A stretch of DNA of 43,070 bases from positions 1 to 43,070 of the forward strand of contig BRYA01000331.1 in assembly GCA_030267965.1 (NCBI GenBank), in the 5' to 3' direction. The position numbers and the translations under genes were made by a program. The notes beneath the pieces were generated by a model. The model saw only the letters and a program-made list of their open reading frames with translations, was not told where the DNA came from and searched no databases. Numbering within the stretch: position 1 is the first letter of the stretch; every line of letters begins with the position of its first letter. Positions 11,001-22,073 of the stretch are shown one piece after another. The stretch comes from Triparma columacea (Eukaryota > Sar > Bolidophyceae > Parmales > Triparmaceae).

Positions 11001-12726
11001 CTTAGGCGCAATATCCTCGGGTCCGGCGTAGGGGAGGCGGGGGGTAAGAATATTGACCTTCCCCTGAGCCTCCGCGTAGCGGGGACCGCGAAGGACGCGG
11101 AGGATGCAGTGGAGAGAGTTGTCCCGGGTCCTGGCATCGTAGGCGAGGGGGAGGATGCGCTTGGTGAGGAAGAGCTCCAGATTCGCGCCGTAGCAGTTAA
11201 GGGAGGAGCGGACGAGGAGGGCGGACATAAGGAGGTTCGCGTCTGGACCCAGCGTGGCATGAGGGTACTTGACGGGGGAAATTTTGAGGTTGAGGTCGCC
11301 GAAGAGGGCCTCAATCTGTGGGGAGTGGTGAGAGAAAGGGGCGTTAGCAGTGATTGGTGGTTAGTAGATTGGTGGTTAGTAGATTGCAATTGGTGAACTA
11401 GCTGTTAGGGTTTAGCTCACCTTGACCATGACCTCCTTCTCCGCTTCAGTCTCCGTGTCGGTGATCTTGCTCTCCTCAAAGTTCCCTCCCCTCATGACGC
11501 TATCAATTAGCTTTATGTAAGCAAGGGAGAACTGCGTCTGGAGGTCATTCGACTTCTTGATTGCTGCCACTGAGTTCGAGAGGAGCTGCGTAACGAACGA
11601 TATCCAGGAACTAAACTCTTTCAGGGTGTCGCCATGCCTAAAGTCCATGGAAATACAGGAGAGGGTCTGGCAGAGGAAGAGCTTCTGGTCGTCAGAGGGC
11701 TTCCCCCCGGTCCCGCGGCCGTCCATACGTGAAACAAACATACCAAGCGCCGCTGGGGCGTAGTGGGGGCACATCTGACCCAGGAGGGAGGTGAGGAGGG
11801 GGATGCGGGCCTTCTGGAAGGCTGCAAAGAGGGGGGCGTTGCTATCGTGAACGACCCTCATGATGCCGGCGTACGCGGCCTGGATGGTGCGCTCGGCTGT
11901 CTCTCCGCTGAGGTTCTCGCCCCCCTTGTAGCTGGTCGCTATGAGGAGGAGCTCGAGGCCGATGGCTTCGACGACGCACTCAAGGGTCTCGCAGAGGGAC
12001 TCGTTAGTAGTACTGTAACCGTTGATCTTGTGGACGAAGGTGTCGAAGGTGGGCTGGCCCTGGCCGACTGACTTAACCCCTGCGAGGCCCTTGTGCGCGA
12101 GAAATGCGGGAAGCCAGGGGAGGATGGTAGACGCGACAACATCAGAGTGTCCAGATGCTGCCAGGCTCTCAAGGGTGAAGACGGGCCCTGCGAGAATGGT
12201 GGAAGAGAGGGATACCCATGGATCGGGGTCCGTAGGCTTCTTCTTGTTGAATTTGTAGGACTCGGAGGCTACCATAGGGTTCATGGTCTCTGCCAAGGCA
12301 GACTCAATCTCCGTGAGGGCTGAGATGGCAACTATGGAGACAAACGAGCGAAGTGGGTGGGTAAGTGGTTGAAAGAGGGGGTAAAGGGGGGAGGGAGGGG
12401 TCATTTGAGCTGGCGTTCTTTCCAACATCGAGCCCAAACCCACCTGTGCCAGCCATCTTAATCGCCTGCTCGGTGTGTTGTGAGGGCATATTGGGAGTAG
12501 GAGCATCTATAGCAATTGGATGTTCCGCCTTCTTCTTAATAGGCTCTTCCTTCTTCTTTGGTGTCGGATTAGGAGGAGGAGGAGTTAAAGAGGCTGTAGA
12601 AAGGGGCCTCTCAGAAGCACTCGAAATGACGGACTTGGTAGATGCTTGGGATAACAAGGCAGGCTTCGACACCTCTGACAGCAATTTCGGAGGTGCAAAG
12701 CCCGTCTTGGGCGGAGGATCGGACAT
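5028..12726 (-). CDS. Giant helical-repeat protein with polyproline tail (possibly Furry/Mor2-like)
   Basis: Five exons join in frame to 2419 residues: 12726-12444, 12331-11421, 11315-10938, 10812-10189, 10091-5028. The last exon alone is about 5 kb. After a Pro/Lys-rich N-terminus (about residues 1-95), almost the whole protein is predicted alpha-helical and HEAT/ARM-like. The last ~190 residues are low-complexity polyproline runs. Within them a helix (HPDYAKIFKMLKLGVPLPQL, about residues 2343-2362) resembles the motif in CCDC53/WASHC3-type actin-nucleation proteins. Size, architecture and stretches such as ACVICLCNEEASIRSLALNV recall Furry/Mor2/Tao3 scaffolds of NDR-kinase signalling. That family call is from memory and uncertain. 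The intron 10937-10813 contains a sequencing gap, but phases on both sides agree (phase 0). The start ATG is at 12726, 207 bp after the stop of the upstream gene on the same strand. Confidence 0.7.
10822..10882. other. Assembly gap: poly-G run followed by 42 Ns
   Basis: A run of 19 G residues (10822-10840) runs directly into 42 Ns (10841-10882). It lies in the intron between exons 3 and 4 of the giant helical-repeat gene, just upstream (gene sense) of the AACAACAG acceptor ending at 10813. The true gap length is unknown; an additional small phase-0 exon inside it cannot be excluded. Confidence 0.95.
11337..11395. repeat. Intronic 15-bp direct repeat
   Basis: TTGGTGGTTAGTAGA occurs twice in tandem, with a partial third copy, inside the intron 11420-11316 of the giant helical-repeat gene. 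It is short and probably slippage-derived. Confidence 0.6.
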
Positions 12727-12933
12727 CTGGGGCTATTAGCTCAAAGTTGGCGGTGTAATTGATGGGGTTCCAGTTATTATCTCAACTGGAGAACACCCAA
12801 ATCTTTTCAGGGGTTCCAGGTTCCATGGTTCTTCCATAATTAAAAATATTACCACGACACGTTGACATTAATATCTCCACATTTACATCTCAACATGAAT
12901 ATCTTACACCTAGCAAATGTATATTACATTCCC

Positions 12934-15900
12934 CTATCGAAGAACGTCGCTCACATACTGCTTAATTTCTTTCCCTATGTCGTCCCCTTCAGTTTCCTCC
13001 CAGTGAGGCTTCCTGTGTCTTATCGTCTTGGGCGACAGAAAATCTTGGCACGCAGTAAGCCTCGCAATCAAAGCAGGTTTGCTCCCCGCCGTTGGCAGCC
13101 CTCTGGCAGCGAGCTCCGATTTGATTTCAGATGTGCCCATGCCCCTGATCGCCTTGGGGCTCAAGTACTCCAGGGCTCCAATGTCCTCCATGGTGGGCGT
13201 CCTCTCCCTCGGCTTCACCACCTCTTCCCTCTCTTCCCGCCTCCGATGCCACCTGCCCCCCCCATCGTTCAACCCGTCTTGGCTATTCTCCTCATCGCTT
13301 CCAAAGAACACCGTCGTCCCATCTTTCCGGTGGACGGGGGAGGAAGATACCTTCCTCGCGTCCCTCAGGAAGTCCTGCCACTCCCCCTCCTCCACCGCCC
13401 TCGTCTTCGTGGCCTTCTTTATCCTCGCCTTGACGTAGTTCTCCCAGCTCTTGAATATTTTCGTGACGAGCTTGTTCTGCCATTTGAGGACAACTCTCTG
13501 CATGAGCGTCTTCCTGTGGGACATTCCCGTGACGAGGCCCTTCCAGGCGGAGAAAACTTTCAGCAGGCCCTTGTTCTGCCAAAGAGCGATGAAGTTCTTC
13601 ATGGCCTTTTGCGCGGACGCCATCTTCTCCGACTGGAGGGACTCGATCTGGTTCTTGTAGAAGTCAAGGTCTTCCCTGAGGGTGACGATAGTATTAGACT
13701 GCTCTACGCATATGCCCTCGAGTTTTTCGATAACTGCATGCTCCTCCCCTTCCTTGTACCCCCTGACAGAGTCGCACCAAGTCCTGAAGCCCGCGGATAA
13801 GGCCGCAGCCTCCTTCCCCCCAAACACCCGGTGCAAGAGCCTCCTGAGGAACTTCCTCTCGTGAACCACCTCCTTCCAGCACTGGATGGCCTTCATTGCG
13901 CCCCTGTACCTCATTCTCTTGGCAAACTTGAGCCTGATCTCCTCGTTCTTCTTCTCCTTGGCGACGCAGTCCCTCCAGAACTCGAACGCGACCACCATGT
14001 TCCCGTTCAAAAGCTTGAGGATTACCCTCTTCGCCTTGTCCTTTTTTGCCCTGATTTCGACCGCGTACCTGGCCTCGTACATTTCCAAGACGTCCTGCAT
14101 CTCACTGATTTTGTCCTCAAGTTCATTGATGTGATCCTCGGTCTGATGCTCCCTCAGGTACGCCGCGGCCTCCTTCCAAGCCCTAAGTCCCGCCATGAGA
14201 AGCTTCTCTCTCTTGCCCCCCGTCATCTTCCTGACGAACTTCCGCAGGAATTTCCTCTGGTTGGCGTTCTCCCTCATGCTGTGGAAGGCCTTGTTGGCAG
14301 AGGACAGCCTGATCCTGTTTCCGAACTTGCGCAGGATCTGCTCGTGGTACTTTTGCTCCTCAATGTTGGCCTTCCACGCGTTGAAGCCGGCGTTCAGCTG
14401 CGAGTGAAGCATCTTGTGCAGAACCTTGACGGCCTTCTCCGTCTGCTGCCCGAAGATTCCCCTTATGTGGGCCTCGAGGTCCTCAATTTGTTCGAGCTGG
14501 GCTTCGAGCTTCGTCGTGAGCTCGCTGTTCAGGGAAATGAGCCTGTCCACCTCGTCTTGGCCAAGCGAAAGCATGAAGCGCTTCCAGGAGGAGAACCCCA
14601 TGGCGAGCATCTTGCTCTCGTGGCCCCCAATCATTCTGTTGCAGATTCTCCGCAGGAACTTGCGGGTCGACACGAGCTCCCTCCACGTCACGATGGACCT
14701 CCTCACGCCCCCCATCCTCATTTTCGTCACGAACTTTTTCACAATGTCCCTGTTCCTCCTAATCTCGGTCGCGTTCTCCCTCCAGCCGTTGAAAATCCTA
14801 AACAGCCTCGCGTTCATCATCTTTGCCAGGACCGCCCCCGCCTTCCTCTCAAACGTGTTGTCCTCATCCCGCTGTTTCACCGAAACCTCGACAAAGAGCT
14901 TCCAGGACTCCATGACCTTCGAAGCCGTCCGGTAAATCCACTTCTTTCCAAACCTTTCGAGCAGCGCCTCGGACTTTCTCTCAAAGACTACAAAGGCCGT
15001 CCAGCACTGGAACGGCGAGAGAAGCTTCGAGTGAACCATCTTCTTCATGAATTTGCGCATGATGGCCTTCTTCGCTCGCCTATCTGTTGTGTAAGACTTC
15101 CAAGACACCATGGTAGTGAGGAGGCACTTGTTTTGCCACATTTGGACAAACCTCTTCATTGACTTGGTCGACTGTTCCAACTTTTGCTTCTGGAGAGTGA
15201 GGAGCATTACTTCAGAGGCGGCGTGTTCCTCCTGGAGGCTCGCAAGGCGGCCCTCTGACTCTTCGAGAAGGGACTGCAGGAGCTGGCTTTGGGCGACAAG
15301 CCTCTCCTCGCTGAGCTTCTCAGTGTTGGTGATCCAGGTGCGCCACGCGATGTTGAGCATCTTGGCTCTCTTGTTAAAGATGTTTTTGTTGATGAAGCAG
15401 CGCAGGCTCACGCGCTGCTTGGCGTACTCTGACCAGCTCCGTAGGCATCTCACGGAGCCCGCGTTCTTTATCCTGAGTGCAAACTTCTTCACAATGGCCT
15501 CGTTCCTCGTGGCCTCCTTGACCGTGTCTAACCAGGTCTTGAAAGCCACCGCTTTCTGTCCATTAATAATCTTGGTGAGCGCCTTGACGGCAACCCCCCT
15601 CCTCTCGCCGTAGATGTTTTCAATTGTCCTACGGAGCGATTCGATCTCCTCCTCCTTCTTCTCTAAAATCTCCGCCTGGGCTTTGCTGGCCCTTCCAAGG
15701 TCCTCGATCGTGTGCTGAAGCGTGGTGGTGTCAAAGCTGTACATGAAGTGCTTCCAGGATCGCATCGCCGAGTCCATCATCCTGTAGTGGGACTCGGAGA
15801 AGGCCCTCATCATTACGTGCCTAAGGCGGACCCGCGTTTTTACGAACTCCTTCCAAGAGTGAATGCAGGACAGGGCGGACATTAATTTCCACCTACCCAC

Positions 15901-18126
15901 GAACTTGCTCATAAGGATGTTCCGCCGGCGGTCCTCGTCCACGTGCTGCTTCCAAAGGGCAACAGAGCTGCGGAGGGAGGCCCTCATTAACCGCGAGAGC
16001 ACGGCGATTGCCCTGTCCTGGTTTGCAAGAAGAATCTTCTCCTTGAAGTTATTCAAGCTCCTAACCTCGACGGCCATCTCTGCCATCTTATCCTCGACAT
16101 CGTTGAGTTGGCGCTCTTTTTCGTCGAGGAGAGACTTGAGCATGAAGTGGTCCGTCAGGCCCATGTATATTTTCCACGAGTTGAAGGCCGCCACCTTTTT
16201 CTTATGCGACCCATCGGAGAAGGCCCTTTGGACAATCTTCCTAACGCGCTGCCGCTTCTCGACCCACGCCGTCCACTTGAAGATCGCCTTGGCGCATGGG
16301 CGCAGCCTCCATTTTGATACTATCCTACTTTTGACGTTCTCTAACCTAACGATTTCCGCCACCTCCTCCTTCCAAACCCTCCATGCGGCGAAGAGCTGCG
16401 AGTGCATGATCTTGTTTAGCACACCGATCGCCCTGTCTCTCTCCTTGCTGAAGACCATGTCCTTGAACCTGCGGGGGGGGCAGCGAAGCGGCGACCGAAG
16501 GAGGGTTAGCGACGACAAAAACTTGTTGTACTTACTTCACCCCATCATGACTCGCCCCCCCCTCCCCTCTCACCTCTCTAGGTTCGCAATCGTCGCATCC
16601 CTCTCCTCGATGATTGCCTTCAACCCGTCCTGTTCCTTGATCCACTCCTCATCGATACAGAAGGCGATGTAATCCTGCCACTTTTTGAACGCAGGACGAA
16701 GATTCTTATGCCTCCTAAAGTTCAGGCACCTATTGATGCAGCGCCTGAGGAAGCGCCTACTTTCCGCAAAATGCTTCCACTGCAAAAGTATTCGCTGTTC
16801 ACGCGCATTCGTCCAGTGCCTCAATATCCTGCGAGTCGTTATCTCGACGTGCCTCATGTGTTCCACCTTGTCGGCCCAGACCTGGAAGGATCCCTTCACC
16901 AACCCTTGAAACCATATCTCTAGAATATTCGTCGCGAGCTTTCCGAGATTTTCCTGTTTCTCGGACATGCTCCTCGTTACGAGCTTGAACTTGTTGAAGC
17001 CGCGGAAGAGTACATGAGAGGACCAGCGCTTCTGGAACGTCGACAGCTTGTCCTTGCGGCTCTTCGCCCCGGCGTAAACCTGGAGCCAGCCGTCGAAGAC
17101 GAGCCTCACATGACGGTACTTCCAGTGGAGCACGAACCTGGACATTTTCTGCCTCTGGGTTTTGGTTAGCTGCACGTACGACCGCCAGTGGTTGAGGCAA
17201 GTCCCGATCAGCTTCCTGTTGAAGGAGTTGAGGAAGTAGGCAAGAGAAGACTGTGCCTTGACGGATTTCTTCTCGCTGACGCTCTTGGCCACCCTAAGGC
17301 GGGCCTGCAGGAGGTCGTTCTCCTGCTTGAGGAGGAGATTGCTGTTCGAGAGTTTCTTCATCTTAAAGTGGTGGCTGTTTAAGGAGTTCGTCTGCCTGTC
17401 GAGCGTCGTCTTTAGCTCGACGTATTGTGTCTGCAAGTTAACGAAGTGACCGTAAAGCTGCAATGGGCGGGCGTTAGTTAGTGGTCAGAATTGTCATGTG
17501 CAACCCTACTTCCCTGTACATGTTCTCACCTTCTTGGCGAGAAGGAGGGGACGCCGGCGCTCATCATCGACGTTAACGGAGGTTGTGATGGTAGGCTTGA
17601 AAATTTCCCCAGAGTCATTGGATATGAAGCCGTTCGATTTGGTCGGAGGCGGGGAGGAGAACCTGGTGGGAAGGGAGTTTTTGGGGGTTTTGGCCCAGGG
17701 AATGGGAGAAGACCGGGAGGGCGTTGTTGTCGGTCGGGGAGTATGCGCAACCATTGCCTTGGACTTTCCCTTCGGCGACGACGGTGCCTTTGACCCATCC
17801 TTCTGGAGTCTCTTTCCGTCCTTTGCCCTCTTGGACCTCCTCTTTTTTCCTATTGGAATCTTTACTGTCGATTTCGGTGTTTTCTTAGCCAAGTTTGGGG
17901 TAGACCTATGGTGGGGAGATTTACTTTTAGTTGCAGCGGGGGACATGTAACCCACAATTCTTCTTGGTTGAGAGGGAGGGTGGGCCGGAGGGGAGAAGCT
18001 CTTCTCTATTGAATCGACTCTCTGCTGCAGAGAATACAACTCTTCCATGACCAAATCCACATCCGCGGTAGTCGGGGTTTTTTCGCCCCCTTTGGGTCTC
18101 GCCGTCATGGTGAGGGGAGTTTCCAT
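12934..18126 (-). CDS. Sfi1-like centrin-binding repeat protein with C-terminal SAP motif
   Basis: Three exons join in frame to 1671 residues: 18126-17530, 17457-16574, 16468-12934. The N-terminal ~200 residues are basic and Ser/Pro-rich (disordered). The body is a long series of helices, each with a Trp in a hydrophobic context followed by basic residues, such as AFKTWLDTV, SWKEFVKTRVRLR, IFNGWRENATEI and SWENYVKARIKK. This is the pattern of Sfi1 repeats that bind centrin along centrosome or basal-body filaments. Short coiled coils separate blocks of repeats, and a higher-order unit of three or four helices plus coil recurs. Near residues 1600-1640, SPKAIRGMGTSEIKSELAAR is a SAP-type helix-extended-helix motif, normally DNA-binding and unexpected here. 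Inference: a structural component of the basal body or spindle pole. It is divergent from the LEA2-like gene, with a shared promoter. Confidence 0.75.
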
Positions 18127-18339
18127 GCCCCAAAAGTTTGCCCCCCATGGTGGCCCATCTGTTTATAACTGGCAGATTTGATTATTGCCTTTAGCTCTTC
18201 GGTCTCCACCTCTTTGCGTTTCCTGTGTTTCTCCTCTTCAGATTCCGCCGTATTATCCGTCCGGCATATCCGCAAGTCGAAGAAATTACTTGTCACTCCC
18301 TCGGAACCCTACCAAAGTCCCTTGGTAGTGCCTCCACAA
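18127..18339. promoter_or_regulatory. Shared upstream region of a divergent gene pair
   Basis: This 213-bp region separates the start of the Sfi1-like gene (minus, 18126) from the first usable in-frame ATG of the LEA2-like gene (plus, 18340). The LEA2-like frame stays open back to 18178 without an ATG, so part of this region is probably its 5' leader. No clear TATA box is seen apart from GTTTATAACTGG at about 18160-18171. Confidence 0.4.
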
Positions 18340-19041
18340 ATGCCACAATCAAACCCTCTGCACGTTGAATTCGGAGATCCTGAAAATGATGACATTGCCC
18401 TGAACGAGTCTTCCGAGAAGAAGTCTAAGAAACCTTGTTGTCTATGTTGTTTCTACCGGAGATGGCACTGCGTGACCTTCTTCCTCACCATAGTGGGCGC
18501 TCTGGCGTTCGTGCTGTACCCTCGCGAGGTGCTAGTTACCTTCAAGGAGGACAAGTGGTTCGAAATGCTCCACAAGGACAACAACGACTTCTACTTTGAT
18601 TTTACACAAAAGTTTGTCTTTGACACCAACGTGCCGTTGGAGATCGCGAACAAGAACTTCATCCCTCTATTAGCAAACCTCGATGTCGACTTTTACTACC
18701 CACCCTCCAAGACTGACGGCTACAAGATCGGTAAAGCAGCTGCCAAGATCAGGGTGCCTCCGTTGAAGACTGTCCTCGAGTGGAGCGAGCTGACCACGTT
18801 CTCCATGACGCCGACGGAGACGGTCAGCGTAGGGACGGGATTAGCTGGGGATTGTTTGGGGAAATGCCTGAATCCTTTTGTAGAGTGCGAGGATTTTGCG
18901 ACCTTCTTCATGGATGTCAAAATGGTGCCAAAGTACATATCGGAAGAGTTCTGGGATGACTTCGTCGGGGCGGTGGGGATTGGTGTAGAGGTGGAAATTG
19001 CCTGCGATGTCGTTTACAATAGCGGTGACGATGACGAGTAG
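18340..19041 (+). CDS. LEA2-like single-pass membrane protein
   Basis: Single exon of 233 residues from the first in-frame ATG (MPQSNPLHVEF). An acidic N-terminus is followed by a Lys-rich, Cys-rich stretch (KKPCCLCCFYRRWHC) directly before one transmembrane helix (FFLTIVGALAFVLY, about residues 100-117). The remaining ~115 residues form a beta-sandwich-like region with the LEA_2 rhythm (FDTNVPLEIANKNFIPLLAN...LDVDFYY), as in plant NDR1/HIN1-like and water-stress proteins. The cysteines next to the membrane are good candidates for palmitoylation (inference). The C-terminus is acidic (GDDDE). The downstream MutS2 gene converges with a 59-bp gap. The function is not known precisely, and the family assignment rests on motif rhythm only. 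Confidence 0.6.
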   Translation: MPQSNPLHVEFGDPENDDIALNESSEKKSKKPCCLCCFYRRWHCVTFFLTIVGALAFVLYPREVLVTFKEDKWFEMLHKDNNDFYFDFTQKFVFDTNVPLEIANKNFIPLLANLDVDFYYPPSKTDGYKIGKAAAKIRVPPLKTVLEWSELTTFSMTPTETVSVGTGLAGDCLGKCLNPFVECEDFATFFMDVKMVPKYISEEFWDDFVGAVGIGVEVEIACDVVYNSGDDDE

Positions 19042-19100
19042 AAATGACATCAATATATATACAGAAACAACATCTATTAAGTACTCAAATAATCCCCTCC

Positions 19101-22073
19101 TCAAATAATCCCGTCTTTAAGGGTGACCTCCGTGAAGGCGTCTCCTCCATCCTCATCCTTGGCCTTGTTGAATTTCTTCACCACCCCCTCGCTCCTTAGA
19201 GCGTCCCTGATCTTCCTCTTGAGTACCCCCTTGCTCCCGTGTCCGTGCAAAATGAATACCGTGCCCCTCCCCGCCCTCATCTGCGTTGAGAACATGTCCC
19301 TGCACTTCTGGATGCCGTCCTCGACGTCGAGCCCTCGGACGTCGCAAGTGTTCGAGTCCATCCTCATCATCGTTCCGTCCTTCCTCTTCCCGCTCCTCAT
19401 GTCCAGCAGCCCGGAGTCGCCCGCGGACCTGAGGTCCTCCTCCACCCTTTTGCTGATGCCCTGTTTCCGACCCTCCTTAACCCTCGTCCCTCCGTCGTCG
19501 CCTCCTCCCTCCCCCCCTCCACTTTCGGCCCTTCCCAGCTGCCCCTTGCTCATCCTCGTGCTGATCCCACCGAACTGAAGCTCGACGTTCTTCCCGTTGT
19601 CCTTGACGACGGTCCCCGTCCTCCCCGCGAAAGCTCCCTTGAGCGCAAAGAGTGCTTCCCCCATGCTCACCTCCTCCGTGTCCTTGAGTGGTTGAACTTC
19701 TCTCGTTTCTCCAACTGCCCTCCCCACCCCTGCCCCCACGACGCCCCTCTCTGGCCCTACGTCCCTCTTCATGACCCTTAGTTCCCTCCAAGTGTTCCCC
19801 ACAACCTTGACCCCGTTCCTCTTCCCCCCCTCCGTCATCTTCTTCATATCCTCCATGATGCCCTCAAGGATTTTCTCCTTCTCCTCCAGCTCCCTCCTGA
19901 ACTCCTTCGCCACCTTCTCCCTAGCGTTCCTCTTCACCCTCGCCAGCTCGGCCCTCTCTGCGCCCAGCCTCTCCTTCTCCTTCTCCGCCTCCCTGACCTT
20001 TTCCCGAAGCTCATTCCCCCCCTCCACCGCCTTTATCCTCTCCTTCTCCAGCTCCTCCAGCACCTCCCCTATCCTCCTCCCCTCCACCCCCATGAGATCC
20101 TCGGCCCTCCTTACTACCCTCTCCCCGAGCCCCACCCTCTCGGCAACCTTGATGGCGTAGCTCTCCCCCACCCCCTCCAGTAGCCTGAAGGTCGGTCCGT
20201 CCGCCCCAAACTCCATCCTCCCAACCCTGAACCTCTCATCCTTAACGGCCAAGTCCTTAACCATTTCAAAGTGTGTAGTAGCCACGATCCTCGCCCCCTC
20301 GTTGCTCGCGATATCTTCCAGCACCGCTCTCCCAATCGCTTCCCCCTGTCTCGGGTTAGTCCCTCCTCCCACCTCGTCCAGTACAACCATCCAACTTCCC
20401 CCCCCCCCCGCCCTCCCCAAAGCCTCAGCCTGTCTCCTTAAGCTCCCTTCATAAGTACTCTCCCCTCTCTCAATGCTCTGTTGATCCCCCACATCACCCG
20501 CAACCCCATCAAACCAGTCAACCCTACCCCCCGCTTCCCCCAGTACCGGTATCCCGTCTCTAGCGCATAGCGCTAGTAGTGCAAAGGTTTTCATAACCAC
20601 CGTTTTACCCCCCGCGTTCGGGCCCGTAAGTACAAGTCCTTTATTCCCCTCCCCCACATTTAAGTGGTTACCCTTTGCGCCTTTAATAAGAGGGTGTCTA
20701 CAATCCCTAACGCTCACAACCCCCTCATCCCTAACCTCAGGTATACACCCGTTCTCCCTCTCCATATACCTCCATCTACCTCTCGCACTATCCACCTGTG
20801 ACATTGCTTGAACGTTCCTTTCAATCTCATCTCTCCCGTCTAAAACCTTCCTAGTAAGCGTAGTGAATATCCTGTTAATCTCCCTCTCTCTCTTCACCCC
20901 TAATTCCCTCCCCAAATTCCCCAGCTCAACGACTTCATACGGTTCAACATAAACAGTTAAACCAGTCTTCGATCTACCGTGTACGACACCGATGGACCTC
21001 ATTGTTGTGGGGTTAACGGATACACACGTCCTACCGTTAACCATGGTTACACCTGAACCTACACCTTTCGAAGAGGAGGAGGAGGAGGGGTTGGATTTTG
21101 AGAGGTCCTTTATTACACGGGTTATCGTGTCTTGGATTTTACGGGTGTTGGACTTTATACGGATCTCTATGTCTGCTAGGTCCTTGTATTTTTTACGGTT
21201 TATTTCACCGCCTTCAAAACTCTCCTCCAGAAGTTCCACTAGACCTACGTCTACTGACATTATAGAACCAGCACGATCCCACAATACGGGTGAGTTGGTA
21301 CGGTTTTTAATAAGGAACTCACACCATGCTTTGAAGTGTAATAACATGTCGAGCACATCTGTGAAATCCTGTACCTCTATTATCGCTCGGTTCTTCAACC
21401 TTGCTGACTGAATAATCTTAACCGCTGAGAGGTCGTTTGTTGATTTAGGTAGTTGATTCGATGGTTGGTTTGAGGTGCTGAAGGTCCCGTATTCCTGTAC
21501 CATTTGGTAGAGTTGTGAGGCCTGGTCTGGGGTACGCGAGGTTTGTAATCTGTCTGTTATTAAGGTCTTCCCATATGAGGTTATGCAGTTTGAGGCTACG
21601 ATTGAGAGGAGGGTGTTGTAGCCTAGTACGTTGTGGAGGAGGGTGTCTTGGGTGCTTGTGTTGGGGTTATCATTGTCTCGTGCGTGGGTTGTGTTCGCGT
21701 CAGTGTTTACATCATCTCCTCTTCCATGCTCTCTATCCTCATCTCCTCCTCTTGTTCCTAAATCCTCAATAGTTTTTAATGTACCTCCTATTTCTGACAT
21801 ATTCTCATCATAACCAACGCGCAGATAAGTTTTATAACGTCCATAACCCAAGTCATAAGGCGATTTAAGTGGAGGTTGTGGAGATTGAGGAGATTGAGAG
21901 TGAGGTGAGAAGCTACCTCGGGGAAATGATGAAACACTTTTAGGCCTTAAAACACTATTTAGGCCTATACTTGATGATCGATACAAAGTATTATCAACAT
22001 TTGATGATAGGAACAAATTGAAAGCAGAACATGACGATAATAGAGAACTTAGGGACACAATCAGGAAAACCAT
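19101..22073 (-). CDS. mutS2: MutS2 family ATPase/Smr protein, probably plastid-targeted
   Basis: Single-exon gene of 990 residues starting MVFLIVSLSSLLSSCSAFNL. This is a signal peptide with Phe just after the likely cleavage site, the hallmark of plastid import in secondary red-plastid algae. The MutS core lacks the mismatch-reading N-terminal domain, as MutS2 does. The Walker A TGPNAGGKT is at about residues 482-490, the ABC-type signature region (STYEGSLRRQ) at about 540, and Walker B VVLDEVGGGTNP at about 560. A coiled-coil clamp region follows, then a C-terminal Smr domain (about 905-990) with CDVRGLDVEDG and HGHGSKGVLKRKIRD. Bacterial and plastid relatives act in suppressing recombination or splitting collided ribosomes; which applies here is unknown. 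The 5' third is AT-rich and the 3' two thirds GC-rich with G-runs. The first ~47 codons and the promoter are duplicated at 26962-27425. Confidence 0.92.
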   Translation of the reverse strand: MVFLIVSLSSLLSSCSAFNLFLSSNVDNTLYRSSSIGLNSVLRPKSVSSFPRGSFSPHSQSPQSPQPPLKSPYDLGYGRYKTYLRVGYDENMSEIGGTLKTIEDLGTRGGDEDREHGRGDDVNTDANTTHARDNDNPNTSTQDTLLHNVLGYNTLLSIVASNCITSYGKTLITDRLQTSRTPDQASQLYQMVQEYGTFSTSNQPSNQLPKSTNDLSAVKIIQSARLKNRAIIEVQDFTDVLDMLLHFKAWCEFLIKNRTNSPVLWDRAGSIMSVDVGLVELLEESFEGGEINRKKYKDLADIEIRIKSNTRKIQDTITRVIKDLSKSNPSSSSSSKGVGSGVTMVNGRTCVSVNPTTMRSIGVVHGRSKTGLTVYVEPYEVVELGNLGRELGVKREREINRIFTTLTRKVLDGRDEIERNVQAMSQVDSARGRWRYMERENGCIPEVRDEGVVSVRDCRHPLIKGAKGNHLNVGEGNKGLVLTGPNAGGKTVVMKTFALLALCARDGIPVLGEAGGRVDWFDGVAGDVGDQQSIERGESTYEGSLRRQAEALGRAGGGGSWMVVLDEVGGGTNPRQGEAIGRAVLEDIASNEGARIVATTHFEMVKDLAVKDERFRVGRMEFGADGPTFRLLEGVGESYAIKVAERVGLGERVVRRAEDLMGVEGRRIGEVLEELEKERIKAVEGGNELREKVREAEKEKERLGAERAELARVKRNAREKVAKEFRRELEEKEKILEGIMEDMKKMTEGGKRNGVKVVGNTWRELRVMKRDVGPERGVVGAGVGRAVGETREVQPLKDTEEVSMGEALFALKGAFAGRTGTVVKDNGKNVELQFGGISTRMSKGQLGRAESGGGEGGGDDGGTRVKEGRKQGISKRVEEDLRSAGDSGLLDMRSGKRKDGTMMRMDSNTCDVRGLDVEDGIQKCRDMFSTQMRAGRGTVFILHGHGSKGVLKRKIRDALRSEGVVKKFNKAKDEDGGDAFTEVTLKDGII

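Noticed and set aside
13831..15162. Plus-strand 443-residue open frame opposite the Sfi1-like gene
   Set aside because: It is a shadow of the GC-rich minus-strand repeat gene. It has Leu/Pro/His/Arg-rich composition with no domain, and the minus strand has Sfi1 repeats and consistent splicing.
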